Source: Bacillus sp. ISL-18 (GTDB lineage: Bacteria; Bacillota; Bacilli; Bacillales; Cytobacillaceae). From it: a DNA stretch of 64,000 nt. The position numbers and the translations under genes are program-made. Below are positions 16,258 to 24,383 of this stretch, piece by piece (positions within the stretch are counted from its first letter, which is position 1; each line of letters begins with the position of its first letter). The notes under the pieces were generated by a model that worked only from the letters and a program-made list of their open reading frames with translations, searched no databases and was not told the DNA's origin. The stretch spans positions 124,001-188,000 of the forward strand of contig NZ_JAGGQG010000014.1 of NCBI RefSeq assembly GCF_018613415.1, in the 5' to 3' direction.

Positions 16258-16383
16258 AATAGAAAAGCGGAAGCGCCTTGAACAGGGGCGACAGGCTTAA
16301 GACGAGCCGGCGAGAAGGCTGTTCTTTAGCCTTCTTGACGGAATGGCTTAAGACCCCGAGCCCCTAGGCGCTGGAGCTGGACA
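16257..16383. repeat. Bacillus-type interspersed repeat between hbd and acyl-CoA dehydrogenase
   Basis: The element starts AGAAAAGCGGAAGCGCCTTG and ends AGGCGCTGGAGCTGGAC. The ends pair (AGCGCCT/AGGCGCT). An inner perfect stem AGAAGGCT/AGCCTTCT lies around 16312-16335, and GGCTTAAGAC occurs twice, near both sides of that stem. The transcript would fold into a multibranched structure. Ends are shared with the element at 4336. Confidence 0.75.
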
Positions 16384-16480
16384 ATTAAAAGAAACCAGGT
16401 GGATTACGCCGTCATTACATAATCGAAGATTCCCCTGGCACACAGCATCTGAACTATTCATCCTCAGGAAGGGGAGACAT

Positions 16481-17614
16481 ATGATGAATCTGACATTGAC
16501 AGACGAGCAAGAAATGATGCGGAAAATGGTTCGTGATTTTGCCCAGAAGGAAATCACACCATTTATTGAAAAAATGGAAAAAGGGGAATTTCCCCGCGGC
16601 ATTCTTCGCAAAATGGGCGAGCTCGGTCTAATGGGAATTCCCGTTTCCGCTAAGTACGGCGGGGCGGAGATGGATTTTATTTCTTATATTATTGCGATTC
16701 ATGAACTGTCAAAAGTAAGCGCTACAGTAGGCGTAATCCTGTCTGTCCACACCTCCGTCTGTACGAACCCAATTTTATACTTTGGAACGGAGGAACAAAA
16801 GCAAAAGTATATACCCAAGCTGGCGTCTGGCGAGTACTTAGGGGCGTTTTGCTTAACCGAACCAAGTTCTGGGTCCGATGCCGCCAGTTTAAAAACACGG
16901 GCGGTGAAAAAAGGCGAGCATTATGTGCTAAACGGCTCCAAGGTGTTTATCACAAACGGCGGTGAGGCCGATGTGTATATAGTGTTTGCAACGACGGACC
17001 CATCCCTTGGAACAAAAGGGATTGCGGCCTTTATTGTTGAAAAAAATACCCCTGGTTTTATCGTCGGCAAGGATGAGAAGAAAATGGGGCTGCACGGCTC
17101 AAGAACGGTGCAGTTAACCTTTGAGGATTTGCATGTCCCCGCGGCAAACATGCTTGGCCAAGAAGGAGAAGGCTTTCGAATTGCAATGGCGAACCTTGAC
17201 GTCGGCCGAATTGGCATCGCCACTCAGGCATTGGGGATTGCGGAAGCAGCTTTTGAAGCGGCCACAGCCTACGCGAAGACGCGCCATCAGTTTGGCAAAC
17301 CAATAGCTGCTCAGCAGGGGATTGCTTTTAAGCTGGCCGATATGGCGACAAGTGTCGAGGCGGCTAAACTATTAGTCTATCAGGCTGCTGATTTGCGGAG
17401 TAAAGGGTTGAAGTGCACGTTGGAGGCGTCGATGGCAAAGCTGTTTACCACTAGAACAGCAGTGGAAGTGACAACAGAAGCGATTCAGGTATTTGGCGGC
17501 TACGGTTATACGGAGGATTATCCCGTTGAGCGCTTTTTCCGTGATGCCAAGGTGACGGAGATTTATGAGGGCACGAGCGAGATTCAGCGGATTGTGATTA
17601 GTAAGCATCTATAA
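16481..17614 (+). CDS. Acyl-CoA dehydrogenase (first of two)
   Basis: A 377-residue flavoprotein of the short/branched-chain acyl-CoA dehydrogenase family. FAD/substrate signatures are FCLTEPSSGSDAASL near 125 and the C-terminal YGYTEDYPVERFFRDAK. The catalytic base is expected at Glu363 in YEGTSEIQR. It oxidises acyl-CoA to trans-2-enoyl-CoA and passes electrons to ETF, probably then to FadF. Two adjacent ATGs (16481, 16484) follow GGAAGGGGAG; the second has slightly better spacing. It resembles B. subtilis MmgC. Substrate chain length cannot be read from sequence. Confidence 0.92.
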   Translation: MMNLTLTDEQEMMRKMVRDFAQKEITPFIEKMEKGEFPRGILRKMGELGLMGIPVSAKYGGAEMDFISYIIAIHELSKVSATVGVILSVHTSVCTNPILYFGTEEQKQKYIPKLASGEYLGAFCLTEPSSGSDAASLKTRAVKKGEHYVLNGSKVFITNGGEADVYIVFATTDPSLGTKGIAAFIVEKNTPGFIVGKDEKKMGLHGSRTVQLTFEDLHVPAANMLGQEGEGFRIAMANLDVGRIGIATQALGIAEAAFEAATAYAKTRHQFGKPIAAQQGIAFKLADMATSVEAAKLLVYQAADLRSKGLKCTLEASMAKLFTTRTAVEVTTEAIQVFGGYGYTEDYPVERFFRDAKVTEIYEGTSEIQRIVISKHL

Positions 17615-17739
17615 TTTAGATGCGAAGTGGTAATAAATCTAAAAATTTGTTAAATTGTCCGCACTTTTTTTAAATATATCTAAAATTATTGTTAATAAAG
17701 CCAAAGATGGGCCCGGATTGGGCAGAGGAGGCACTCAAA

Positions 17740-18879
17740 ATGCAATTTAAATTATCGGAAGAGCATGAAATGATTCGTAAAATGGTCCGGGATTTTGCCC
17801 GCAACGAGGTCGCGCCGACAGCGGCAGAACGTGATGAGGAAGAACGCTTTGATCGCGAGATTTTTGACAAAATGGCGGAACTGGGATTAACGGGAATTCC
17901 ATGGCCGGAAGAATACGGCGGCATTGGCAGTGACTTTCTTGCTTATTGTATCGCGGTTGAAGAGCTTTCCCGCGTGGATGCGTCAACAGGCGTCCTCTTG
18001 TCTGCCCACACCTCGCTGGCCGGCTGGCCGATTTACAAATTCGGCAGTGAAGATCAAAAACAAACCTACCTGCGCCCGATGGCAGAAGGCTGTAAAATCG
18101 GTGCTTATGGATTAACAGAGCCTGGCAGCGGTTCGGATGCGGGCGGGATGAGAACGACTGCGCGTTTAGAAGGGGACCACTATATCCTAAACGGCTCAAA
18201 AATCTTTATAACCAATGGCGGTGAGGCCGACATTTATGTGGTCTTCGCTTTAACCGACCCAACCAGTAAGCAAAAAGGAACGACAGCGTTTATTATCGAA
18301 AGCGATTTCCCTGGCTTCTCGGTTGGTAAAAAGGAAAAAAAACTCGGTATTCGTTCCTCGCCAACAACCGAAATTATTTTTGAAGATTGCAAGGTTCCGA
18401 TAAAAAACCGCCTTGGTGAGGAAGGCGATGGCTTTAAAATTGCGATGATGACGCTCGATGGCGGCCGCAACGGCATCGCTGCCCAGGCAGTCGGCATCGC
18501 CCAAGGCGCACTCGATGCAGCCGTCGACTATGCACGCGAACGCCAACAGTTTGGCAAACCAATTGTCGCCAATCAAGGCATCTCCTTTAAGCTGGCAGAT
18601 ATGGCTACCAATATTGAAGCGGCAAGACTACTAACCTATCAAGCGGCATGGCTCGAGTCCAATGGCTTACCGTACGGTAAAGAGTCGGCGATGTCCAAAC
18701 TGTTTGCAGGTGACACGGCAATGAAGGTGACGACGGAAGCCGTTCAAGTCTTTGGCGGGTATGGCTATACAAAAGATTATCCGGTTGAACGGTTTATGCG
18801 CGATGCAAAAATCACTCAGATTTATGAAGGAACACAAGAAATTCAACGTCTCGTGATTTCGAGAATGATTACAAAATAA
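17740..18879 (+). CDS. Acyl-CoA dehydrogenase (second of two)
   Basis: A 379-residue paralogue of the preceding gene, with the same motifs (YGLTEPGSGSDAGG, YGYTKDYPVERFMRDAK) and Glu363 in YEGTQEIQR. Tandem acyl-CoA dehydrogenases beside icmF suggest one acts on isobutyryl- or 2-methylbutyryl-CoA and the other on butyryl-CoA; this is inference. The ATG at 17740 follows AGAGGAGG; an in-frame extension to 17689 runs through AT-rich spacer and is rejected. Confidence 0.92.
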   Translation: MQFKLSEEHEMIRKMVRDFARNEVAPTAAERDEEERFDREIFDKMAELGLTGIPWPEEYGGIGSDFLAYCIAVEELSRVDASTGVLLSAHTSLAGWPIYKFGSEDQKQTYLRPMAEGCKIGAYGLTEPGSGSDAGGMRTTARLEGDHYILNGSKIFITNGGEADIYVVFALTDPTSKQKGTTAFIIESDFPGFSVGKKEKKLGIRSSPTTEIIFEDCKVPIKNRLGEEGDGFKIAMMTLDGGRNGIAAQAVGIAQGALDAAVDYARERQQFGKPIVANQGISFKLADMATNIEAARLLTYQAAWLESNGLPYGKESAMSKLFAGDTAMKVTTEAVQVFGGYGYTKDYPVERFMRDAKITQIYEGTQEIQRLVISRMITK

Positions 18880-18944
18880 ACAGCCATGCCAACAGGGGCT
18901 CGGGGGCCCCTTGGCGTTGGTGCTAGAAAAAGGCGGTACCTAGG

Positions 18945-19601
18945 ATGAAAAAAAGAGAAGTTCAAGCCTCTGTCAAGGATGAGCGTCTTGTGCAAAAAAG
19001 GCGCGACCAAATGATCAAAGGGGCTGTATCACTTTTTAAACAAAAGGGGTTTCACCGGACAACGACAAGGGAAATCGCCAAAGCAGCTGGATTCAGCATC
19101 GGCACATTGTATGAATACATTCGCACGAAAGAGGATGTCCTATACTTGGTCTGTGACAGCATCTATGACCATGTCAGCGAACGGCTTCAGCAGGATTTGG
19201 CAGTGGAAAAAGGGACATTGGAAAGCTTGAAGCACGGAATTGCTGACTTTTTCCAGGTCATGGATGAAATGCAGGCCGAGGTGTTGGTTATGTATCAGGA
19301 AGTGAAGTCACTATCCAAAGATGCCCTGCCATATGTATTGAAGAAAGAGATGGAAATGGTCGCGATGTTTGAGGAGCTGTTGACCCGTTGTGTCGAGAAC
19401 GGGGAACTGCGATTATCGAAAAAACAAATCGAACTTGTCGCCCACAATATTTTTGTCCAGGGACAAATGTGGGGATTCCGCCGCTGGGCCTTAAGAAAGC
19501 TGTTTACGCTTGAGGAATATATTGCAATGCAGACAGAAGTCTTATTATCGGGGATTCAAGGCGGGGTCTCGGGCGCTGTTGCAGTTCCGGAGAAGGGGTA
19601 A
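18945..19601 (+). CDS. TetR/AcrR family transcriptional regulator
   Basis: A 218-residue one-component regulator. The N-terminal helix-turn-helix covers about residues 20-68 (TTTREIAKAAGFSIGTLYEYIRTKED). The C-terminal ligand domain contains a hydrophobic core and a W-rich helix (QMWGFRRWALRK). The operon position between acyl-CoA dehydrogenase and icmF suggests control of this operon by an acyl-CoA, possibly at 13880-13897. It is not obviously the orthologue of B. subtilis FadR (YsiA). Its stop lies 34 bp before icmF. Confidence 0.88.
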   Translation: MKKREVQASVKDERLVQKRRDQMIKGAVSLFKQKGFHRTTTREIAKAAGFSIGTLYEYIRTKEDVLYLVCDSIYDHVSERLQQDLAVEKGTLESLKHGIADFFQVMDEMQAEVLVMYQEVKSLSKDALPYVLKKEMEMVAMFEELLTRCVENGELRLSKKQIELVAHNIFVQGQMWGFRRWALRKLFTLEEYIAMQTEVLLSGIQGGVSGAVAVPEKG

Positions 19602-19635
19602 TCACACGATTCATTTTTCCAAAAGGGGGAGCACG

Positions 19636-22600
19636 ATGGGGAAATATCAGCCACGGCATCATATTCGCTTTGTGACGGCGTCGAGCCTGTTTGACGGTCA
19701 TGATGCCTCCATTAATATAATGAGACGGATTCTGCAGGCGAGTGGGGCGGAGGTCATTCACCTTGGCCACAACCGCTCGGTCGAAGAGGTTGTAAATGCC
19801 GCGATTCAGGAAGATGTCCAAGGAATTGCGATCTCGTCGTACCAGGGCGGGCATGTTGAGTATTTCAAATATATGTATGATTTGTTAAAGGAAAAAGGGG
19901 CACCGCATATTCGGATTTATGGCGGCGGAGGCGGGGTGATTATCCCGCGCGAGATGGATGAGCTGCATGCCTATGGAATTGCCCGGCTGTTTTCGCCGGA
20001 GGACGGGCGGACACTTGGACTGCAAGGGATGATTGACCGGATGATCGAGGAATGTGATTTTTCAACAGTCACTTCCGATGTTAACGAACAGATTGCTAAG
20101 CTGCCGGCGGGCGATGTGAAAGCGATTGCCAAGCTGATTACGATTGCAGAGCTTCATGTTGATAAAAGGAACGAGGCCGCGGCTGCAGCTGAACAGGTGC
20201 TTGAACAGGTGAAGTCACTTGAAAAGGGGATTCCTGTTGTTGGGATTACCGGAACGGGTGGTGCCGGAAAAAGTTCGTTAACCGATGAGTTAATCCGCCG
20301 CTTTATCAATGAATTTCCAGGCAAAAAGGTCGCGATTCTTTCTGTCGACCCAACCAAACAAAAAACAGGCGGAGCACTGCTTGGCGACCGGATCCGCATG
20401 AATGCGATTTTCTCTCCGAATGTGTACATGCGCAGTCTCGCGACAAGGTCTTCCAAAAATGAACTATCGCTGGCGATTAAGGATGCTGTCACGGTTACCA
20501 AGGCGGCAGGCTTTGACCTAGTTATTGTCGAAACGAGCGGCATCGGTCAGGGCGATGCGGAAATCACCGAGATTTGTGATGTGTCGATGTATGTGATGAC
20601 GAGCGAGTTTGGAGCGCCGTCACAGCTGGAAAAGATCGATATGCTCGACTTTGCCGATTTGATTGTCATCAATAAATTTGAACGCAAGGGTTCTGAGGAT
20701 GCAAAACGCCAGGTGCAAAAGCAGTACCAGCGCAACCATATGCTGTTTGAAAAAGACCTGGACGAAATGCCGGTATACGGCACGATTGCCAGCCAGTTTA
20801 ATGACCAGGGGACGAATGCGTTGTTTGCGGCGTTAGTTGAGGTAATTAATGAAAAAGCAGGCACCGAGTGGGTGACATCGTTTAGTAAGGAAGCCGTGGT
20901 TGAAAAGCAAAATGTCATCATTCCGACAGACCGCCGTTATTATTTACGTGAGATCACCGAGACAGTGCGCGGCTATCATCGCAAGGCTGAAGCCCAAGCC
21001 AATATTGCCCGGAAATTATTTCAGCTTGAGGGTGCCATCGAGGCAGTTCAGAATCAGCCGGAAGTGGTGGCTGCTTTAGAGGCAGTGAAGCAAGAAACGG
21101 AGGCACAGCTGACGGCGGAATCGCAAAAAATCCTGGCGTCGTGGGAACAGACCAAGTCAGCGTATGCGGGTGAAAAATTTGTTACGCGCATTCGGGATAA
21201 AGAGATTATCACCGTTTTAAAATCAAAAAGTTTATCAGGCCTTGATATTCCGAAAGTGGTTCTGCCTAAATATAAAGATTATGGTGAGATTTTGCGCTGG
21301 GTGTACCGCGAGAATGTTCCAGGTTCATTCCCTTATACGGCTGGGGTGTTTCCTTTTAAACGCGAGGGTGAAGATCCGAAGCGCCAGTTCGCCGGTGAAG
21401 GAACACCGGACCGGACGAACCGCCGCTTTCACTACTTATCAAAGGATGATGCGGCAAAGCGGTTAAGTACTGCCTTTGATTCAGTGACTTTGTACGGGGA
21501 AGACCCGGATTACCGACCCGATATTTTTGGGAAAGTTGGCGAAAGCGGGGTCAATGTTTGTACCTTAGATGACATGAAAAAGCTGTATGCAGGCTTTGAT
21601 TTATGCCACCCTTCCACATCGGTTTCAATGACGATTAATGGCCCGGCGCCGATTATTTTGGCAATGTTTATGAATACGGCCATTGATCAGCAGGTGCAGG
21701 AGAAGGAAGCAGAGCTTGGCAGGACGTTGACGGTTGAAGAGTTTGCTAAAGTCCGAGCCTACACACTGCGCACTGTACGCGGGACCGTTCAGGCTGATAT
21801 TTTAAAAGAAGACCAAGGCCAGAATACGTGTATTTTTTCAACAGAGTTCGCCTTACGGATGATGGGCGATATTCAGCAGTATTTCATAGACCATCAAGTC
21901 CGTAATTATTATTCTGTGTCGATTAGCGGTTATCATATTGCCGAAGCCGGTGCTAATCCGATTTCGCAGCTCGCGTTTACGCTGTCTAATGGCTTTACGT
22001 ATGTGGAATATTATCTGAGCCGCGGTATGAAGATTGATGATTTTGCACCGAACCTATCGTTCTTTTTCTCGAATGGCCTGGATCCCGAGTATACGGTGAT
22101 CGGCCGGGTGGCACGGAGGATTTGGGCAACAGTAATGCGTGATAAATATGGGGCGAATGAGCGCAGTCAAAAGCTGAAGTATCATGTTCAGACCTCAGGG
22201 CGGTCGCTGCATGCCCAGGAAATCGACTTTAATGATATCCGCACGACCCTGCAGGCGTTAATGGCCCTGCATGATAACTGTAACTCCCTTCATACAAATG
22301 CTTATGATGAGGCGATTACGACGCCAACCGAAGAGTCGGTGCGCCGGGCGATGGCGATTCAGATGATTATTACGAAGGAGCATGGGTTAACGAAAAATGA
22401 AAATCCCCTTCAAGGTTCGTTTATTGTCGAAGAGCTGACCGATTTAGTGGAAGAGGCGGTACTTCAGGAGTTTGACCGCTTGAATGACCGCGGCGGGGTG
22501 CTCGGTTCGATGGAGACCCAGTATCAGCGCGGCAAGATTCAGGACGAATCGATGTATTATGAAATGAAGAAGCATACCGGAGAATTGCCAATTATTGGCG

Positions 22601-22884
22601 TCAATACGTATGTGAATCCGAATCCGCCATCTGAGGAAGAGGTCAATAATATGGAATTGGCCCGGGCCACGAAAGAGGAGAAGGAATTACAAATTCATCA
22701 TTTGCGGGCCTTTCAGGAAGCCCATTCGAGTGAAACAGCTGCTGCCTTAGCTCGTTTGAAGGCTGCAGCGGTCAACAATGGCAACATCTTCGCTGAATTG
22801 ATGGAAACCGTTAAAGTCGCCAGCCTTGGGCAAATCACGAGAGCCTTATATGAGGTTGGGGGACAGTACCGTAGGAATATGTAA
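19636..22884 (+). CDS. icmF: Fused isobutyryl-CoA mutase IcmF
   Basis: A 1082-residue adenosylcobalamin enzyme interconverting isobutyryl-CoA and n-butyryl-CoA. The N-terminal B12 domain has the DxH motif at D20-G-H22, His being the cobalt ligand. A MeaI-type G-protein chaperone follows, Walker A GTGGAGKS at 206-213. The C-terminal mutase TIM barrel starts near 560 (YTAGVFPFKREGEDPKRQFA, then HPSTSVSMTINGPAP). The fusion order matches Geobacillus IcmF. ATG 19636 follows AAGGGGGAG; a longer frame from 19510 overlaps the TetR gene. Valine-derived isobutyryl-CoA is thus routed to the linked beta-oxidation enzymes. Confidence 0.95.
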   Translation: MGKYQPRHHIRFVTASSLFDGHDASINIMRRILQASGAEVIHLGHNRSVEEVVNAAIQEDVQGIAISSYQGGHVEYFKYMYDLLKEKGAPHIRIYGGGGGVIIPREMDELHAYGIARLFSPEDGRTLGLQGMIDRMIEECDFSTVTSDVNEQIAKLPAGDVKAIAKLITIAELHVDKRNEAAAAAEQVLEQVKSLEKGIPVVGITGTGGAGKSSLTDELIRRFINEFPGKKVAILSVDPTKQKTGGALLGDRIRMNAIFSPNVYMRSLATRSSKNELSLAIKDAVTVTKAAGFDLVIVETSGIGQGDAEITEICDVSMYVMTSEFGAPSQLEKIDMLDFADLIVINKFERKGSEDAKRQVQKQYQRNHMLFEKDLDEMPVYGTIASQFNDQGTNALFAALVEVINEKAGTEWVTSFSKEAVVEKQNVIIPTDRRYYLREITETVRGYHRKAEAQANIARKLFQLEGAIEAVQNQPEVVAALEAVKQETEAQLTAESQKILASWEQTKSAYAGEKFVTRIRDKEIITVLKSKSLSGLDIPKVVLPKYKDYGEILRWVYRENVPGSFPYTAGVFPFKREGEDPKRQFAGEGTPDRTNRRFHYLSKDDAAKRLSTAFDSVTLYGEDPDYRPDIFGKVGESGVNVCTLDDMKKLYAGFDLCHPSTSVSMTINGPAPIILAMFMNTAIDQQVQEKEAELGRTLTVEEFAKVRAYTLRTVRGTVQADILKEDQGQNTCIFSTEFALRMMGDIQQYFIDHQVRNYYSVSISGYHIAEAGANPISQLAFTLSNGFTYVEYYLSRGMKIDDFAPNLSFFFSNGLDPEYTVIGRVARRIWATVMRDKYGANERSQKLKYHVQTSGRSLHAQEIDFNDIRTTLQALMALHDNCNSLHTNAYDEAITTPTEESVRRAMAIQMIITKEHGLTKNENPLQGSFIVEELTDLVEEAVLQEFDRLNDRGGVLGSMETQYQRGKIQDESMYYEMKKHTGELPIIGVNTYVNPNPPSEEEVNNMELARATKEEKELQIHHLRAFQEAHSSETAAALARLKAAAVNNGNIFAELMETVKVASLGQITRALYEVGGQYRRNM

Positions 22885-22902
22885 TATGAAAATAGTATTA
22901 AC

Positions 22903-22941
22903 GGTGACAGGCACCATGTGGAAATTTCACATGGTGCTTTT
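22903..22941 (+). terminator. icmF terminator built on a GGTGACAGGCACC element
   Basis: GCACCATGTG (22911-22920) pairs perfectly with CACATGGTGC (22928-22937), followed by TTTT. The first five bases of the left arm are the end of a dispersed GGTGACAGGCACC element (22903-22915), so the repeat forms part of the terminator. Confidence 0.85.
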
Positions 22942-23062
22942 CGCGGAATGTCTATTTTTGTGTTAAAATAGTTAGTTGTTATCGATATCAAATTAATCTT
23001 GTATCTTATATAATCAATCTTAGCGTTTCAACTTCAATGTGTTTATAGGTAGGTGTGTCCAG

Positions 23063-23236
23063 ATGAAGGGTCTTCACATAATCATTATTTTAATCATTTT
23101 CGCCTGGCCATTAAACTATTTATATCAACGGCAGCTGGGTGCAGTTTCGTTCCTGCTTTTGGCCATCCTCTTTTTATATGTTTCCCTGAAAGAGATGAAA
23201 AAGCTTAAAAGGGAGAAATCGCAGAAAGGGGAATAA
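23063..23236 (+). CDS. Uncharacterised 57-residue membrane protein
   Basis: A short protein, MKGLHIIIILIIFAWPLNYL at the N-terminus, with two hydrophobic segments (about residues 4-20 and 24-43) and a very basic tail (KEMKKLKREKSQKGE). It should insert in the membrane as a hairpin with a cytoplasmic charged tail. I do not recognise the family. ATG 23063 has AGGTAGGTG upstream at poor spacing. It stands alone between icmF and rpoE, and could be a small accessory protein or a chance frame. Confidence 0.55.
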   Translation: MKGLHIIIILIIFAWPLNYLYQRQLGAVSFLLLAILFLYVSLKEMKKLKREKSQKGE

Positions 23237-23464
23237 TTCATCCCTGCAAAAATTCAAGACAAACTATCTACTTACACTAGCATAAACACCAAGAATTTGT
23301 TTATAATGAAGAATATGCAAAAATTAGAAGTGTGGAAAGTGTATTACCCGCACGGGAGCTAGACAGTTATCAAAATTCAATTATTTTTTCATACATAAGA
23401 ATCCTAACTGTCCTGGACCACTCGGAAAGTTATGAGTGTTAAATAGAGAAAGGAAGTGCCAATA
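23237..23464 (+). promoter_or_regulatory. rpoE upstream region with TATAAT and a long-loop inverted repeat
   Basis: A TATAAT lies at 23302-23307 with no good -35. GACAGTTA (23362-23369) and TAACTGTC (23405-23412) form a perfect 8-bp inverted repeat with a 35-base loop in the presumed rpoE leader. Whether it acts in RNA or binds a protein is unknown. Confidence 0.35.
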
Positions 23465-24061
23465 GTGAGTTTAGCACAATACTCAAAAGAGGAATTGCAA
23501 GAGTTTTCCCTCATGGAAATGGCTTATGAATATTTAAAAAATAGCAAGCAGCCCATCTCTTTTCATGATTTAGTGAGCGAGATTAAAGCCGCAGCTGGAA
23601 TATCGGACGAAGAAATTCGGACACGCCTGGCACAATTTTATACAGATATCAACATCGACGGCCGTTTCCTTTCATTAGGAGAAAACCGTTGGGGACTACG
23701 CTTCTGGTATCCAGTCGATACGGCGGAAGAAGAGGTAATCACAGCCGTTAAACCGAAGAAGAAAAAGGCGAAGAAGGTTGTCGACGAAGAAGAGCTTGAG
23801 GATTTCGATGAAATCGATGAAGAAGATTATGATGATCTGGATGACTTTGCTGATGATGATGACGATCTTCTTGACGATGATGACGACGATTTGGACGATG
23901 ATCTGGATGATGTCGATGAATTCGACGACGACGACGATGTCCTTGACGAAGATGATGAAGATGAATTCGAGCTTGATGAAGCAGAAGTTCTCGATGAAGA
24001 ACTTGACGAGGATGAAGAAGATGAAGAGTTCGACGACGTGGAAGAAGACGAAGACTTGTAA
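23465..24061 (+). CDS. rpoE: RNA polymerase delta subunit
   Basis: A 198-residue protein of Gram-positive RNA polymerase. The N-terminal winged-helix HARE-HTH domain (residues 1-85, ending NRWGLRFWYPVD) binds polymerase. A basic KPKKKKAKK segment near 98 precedes a C-terminal tail of about 90 residues almost wholly Asp and Glu. The tail displaces nucleic acid and aids polymerase recycling. The start is GTG at 23465, 8 bases after AAAGGAAG; codons from 23456 overlap the ribosome site. The GAT/GAA-rich tail also opens long meaningless frames on both strands. Confidence 0.95.
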   Translation: MSLAQYSKEELQEFSLMEMAYEYLKNSKQPISFHDLVSEIKAAAGISDEEIRTRLAQFYTDINIDGRFLSLGENRWGLRFWYPVDTAEEEVITAVKPKKKKAKKVVDEEELEDFDEIDEEDYDDLDDFADDDDDLLDDDDDDLDDDLDDVDEFDDDDDVLDEDDEDEFELDEAEVLDEELDEDEEDEEFDDVEEDEDL

Positions 24062-24112
24062 GTTTGATCCCGGGTTCCACCGTTTCTTTCTTTTTAGGGT
24101 GAAGGAAACAGC

Positions 24113-24141
24113 TTGACTTTTTATTCAAGCCCCTGTATTAT
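24113..24141 (+). promoter_or_regulatory. pyrG promoter with GGG initiation site
   Basis: TTGACT (24113-24118), 17 bp, TATTAT (24136-24141). Seven bases later the start is GGGCTCC (24149). A transcript beginning pppGGGC is the hallmark of B. subtilis pyrG, where low CTP causes repeated G addition at the 5' end. Confidence 0.85.
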
Positions 24142-24148
24142 CTTTTTT

Positions 24149-24229
24149 GGGCTCCTTTTAAAAGGACGAATGAATATAACGAATATGCGCTCCCCTCGCA
24201 ATGCCGCGAGTGGAGCGCTTTTTATTTTT
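24149..24229 (+). promoter_or_regulatory. pyrG leader attenuator (reiterative transcription type)
   Basis: GCGCTCC (24187-24193) pairs with GGAGCGC (24212-24218), with CTCGC/GCGAG inside, followed by TTTTTATTTTT: an intrinsic terminator. Its left strand carries the C/U tract CUCCCCUC, which a 5' poly-G extension made at low CTP can pair with, preventing termination. The mechanism is established for B. subtilis pyrG; here it is inferred from identical architecture. Confidence 0.85.
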
Positions 24230-24383
24230 ATGTGAAGCTGGAGAGTGCCTGGCACTTGATGCTTTTCTAAAAAACTCCATATCAGGAGTTTTTTCGTTTT
24301 TGGAGCAATAGGGAAATAATTTTTAAAAAAATATCCTTAAACAACCTGAATAATGTACAAACTGTAATAGAGGAGGACTATTT
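24230..24383 (+). promoter_or_regulatory. Extra repeat and second terminator-like hairpin in the pyrG leader
   Basis: AGTGCCTGGCACT (24244-24256) is a palindromic variant of the dispersed repeat. AAAAAACTCC (24269-24278) and GGAGTTTTTT (24285-24294) form a second terminator-like hairpin about 65 bp after the attenuator, still 90 bp before pyrG. No convincing second promoter follows. With the attenuator this fills the 322-bp rpoE-pyrG gap. Confidence 0.6.

Noticed and set aside
23748..24128. Long frames on both strands in the rpoE tail
   Set aside because: They come from the GAT/GAA low-complexity codons of the acidic tail and give meaningless His/Arg- or Met-rich peptides.
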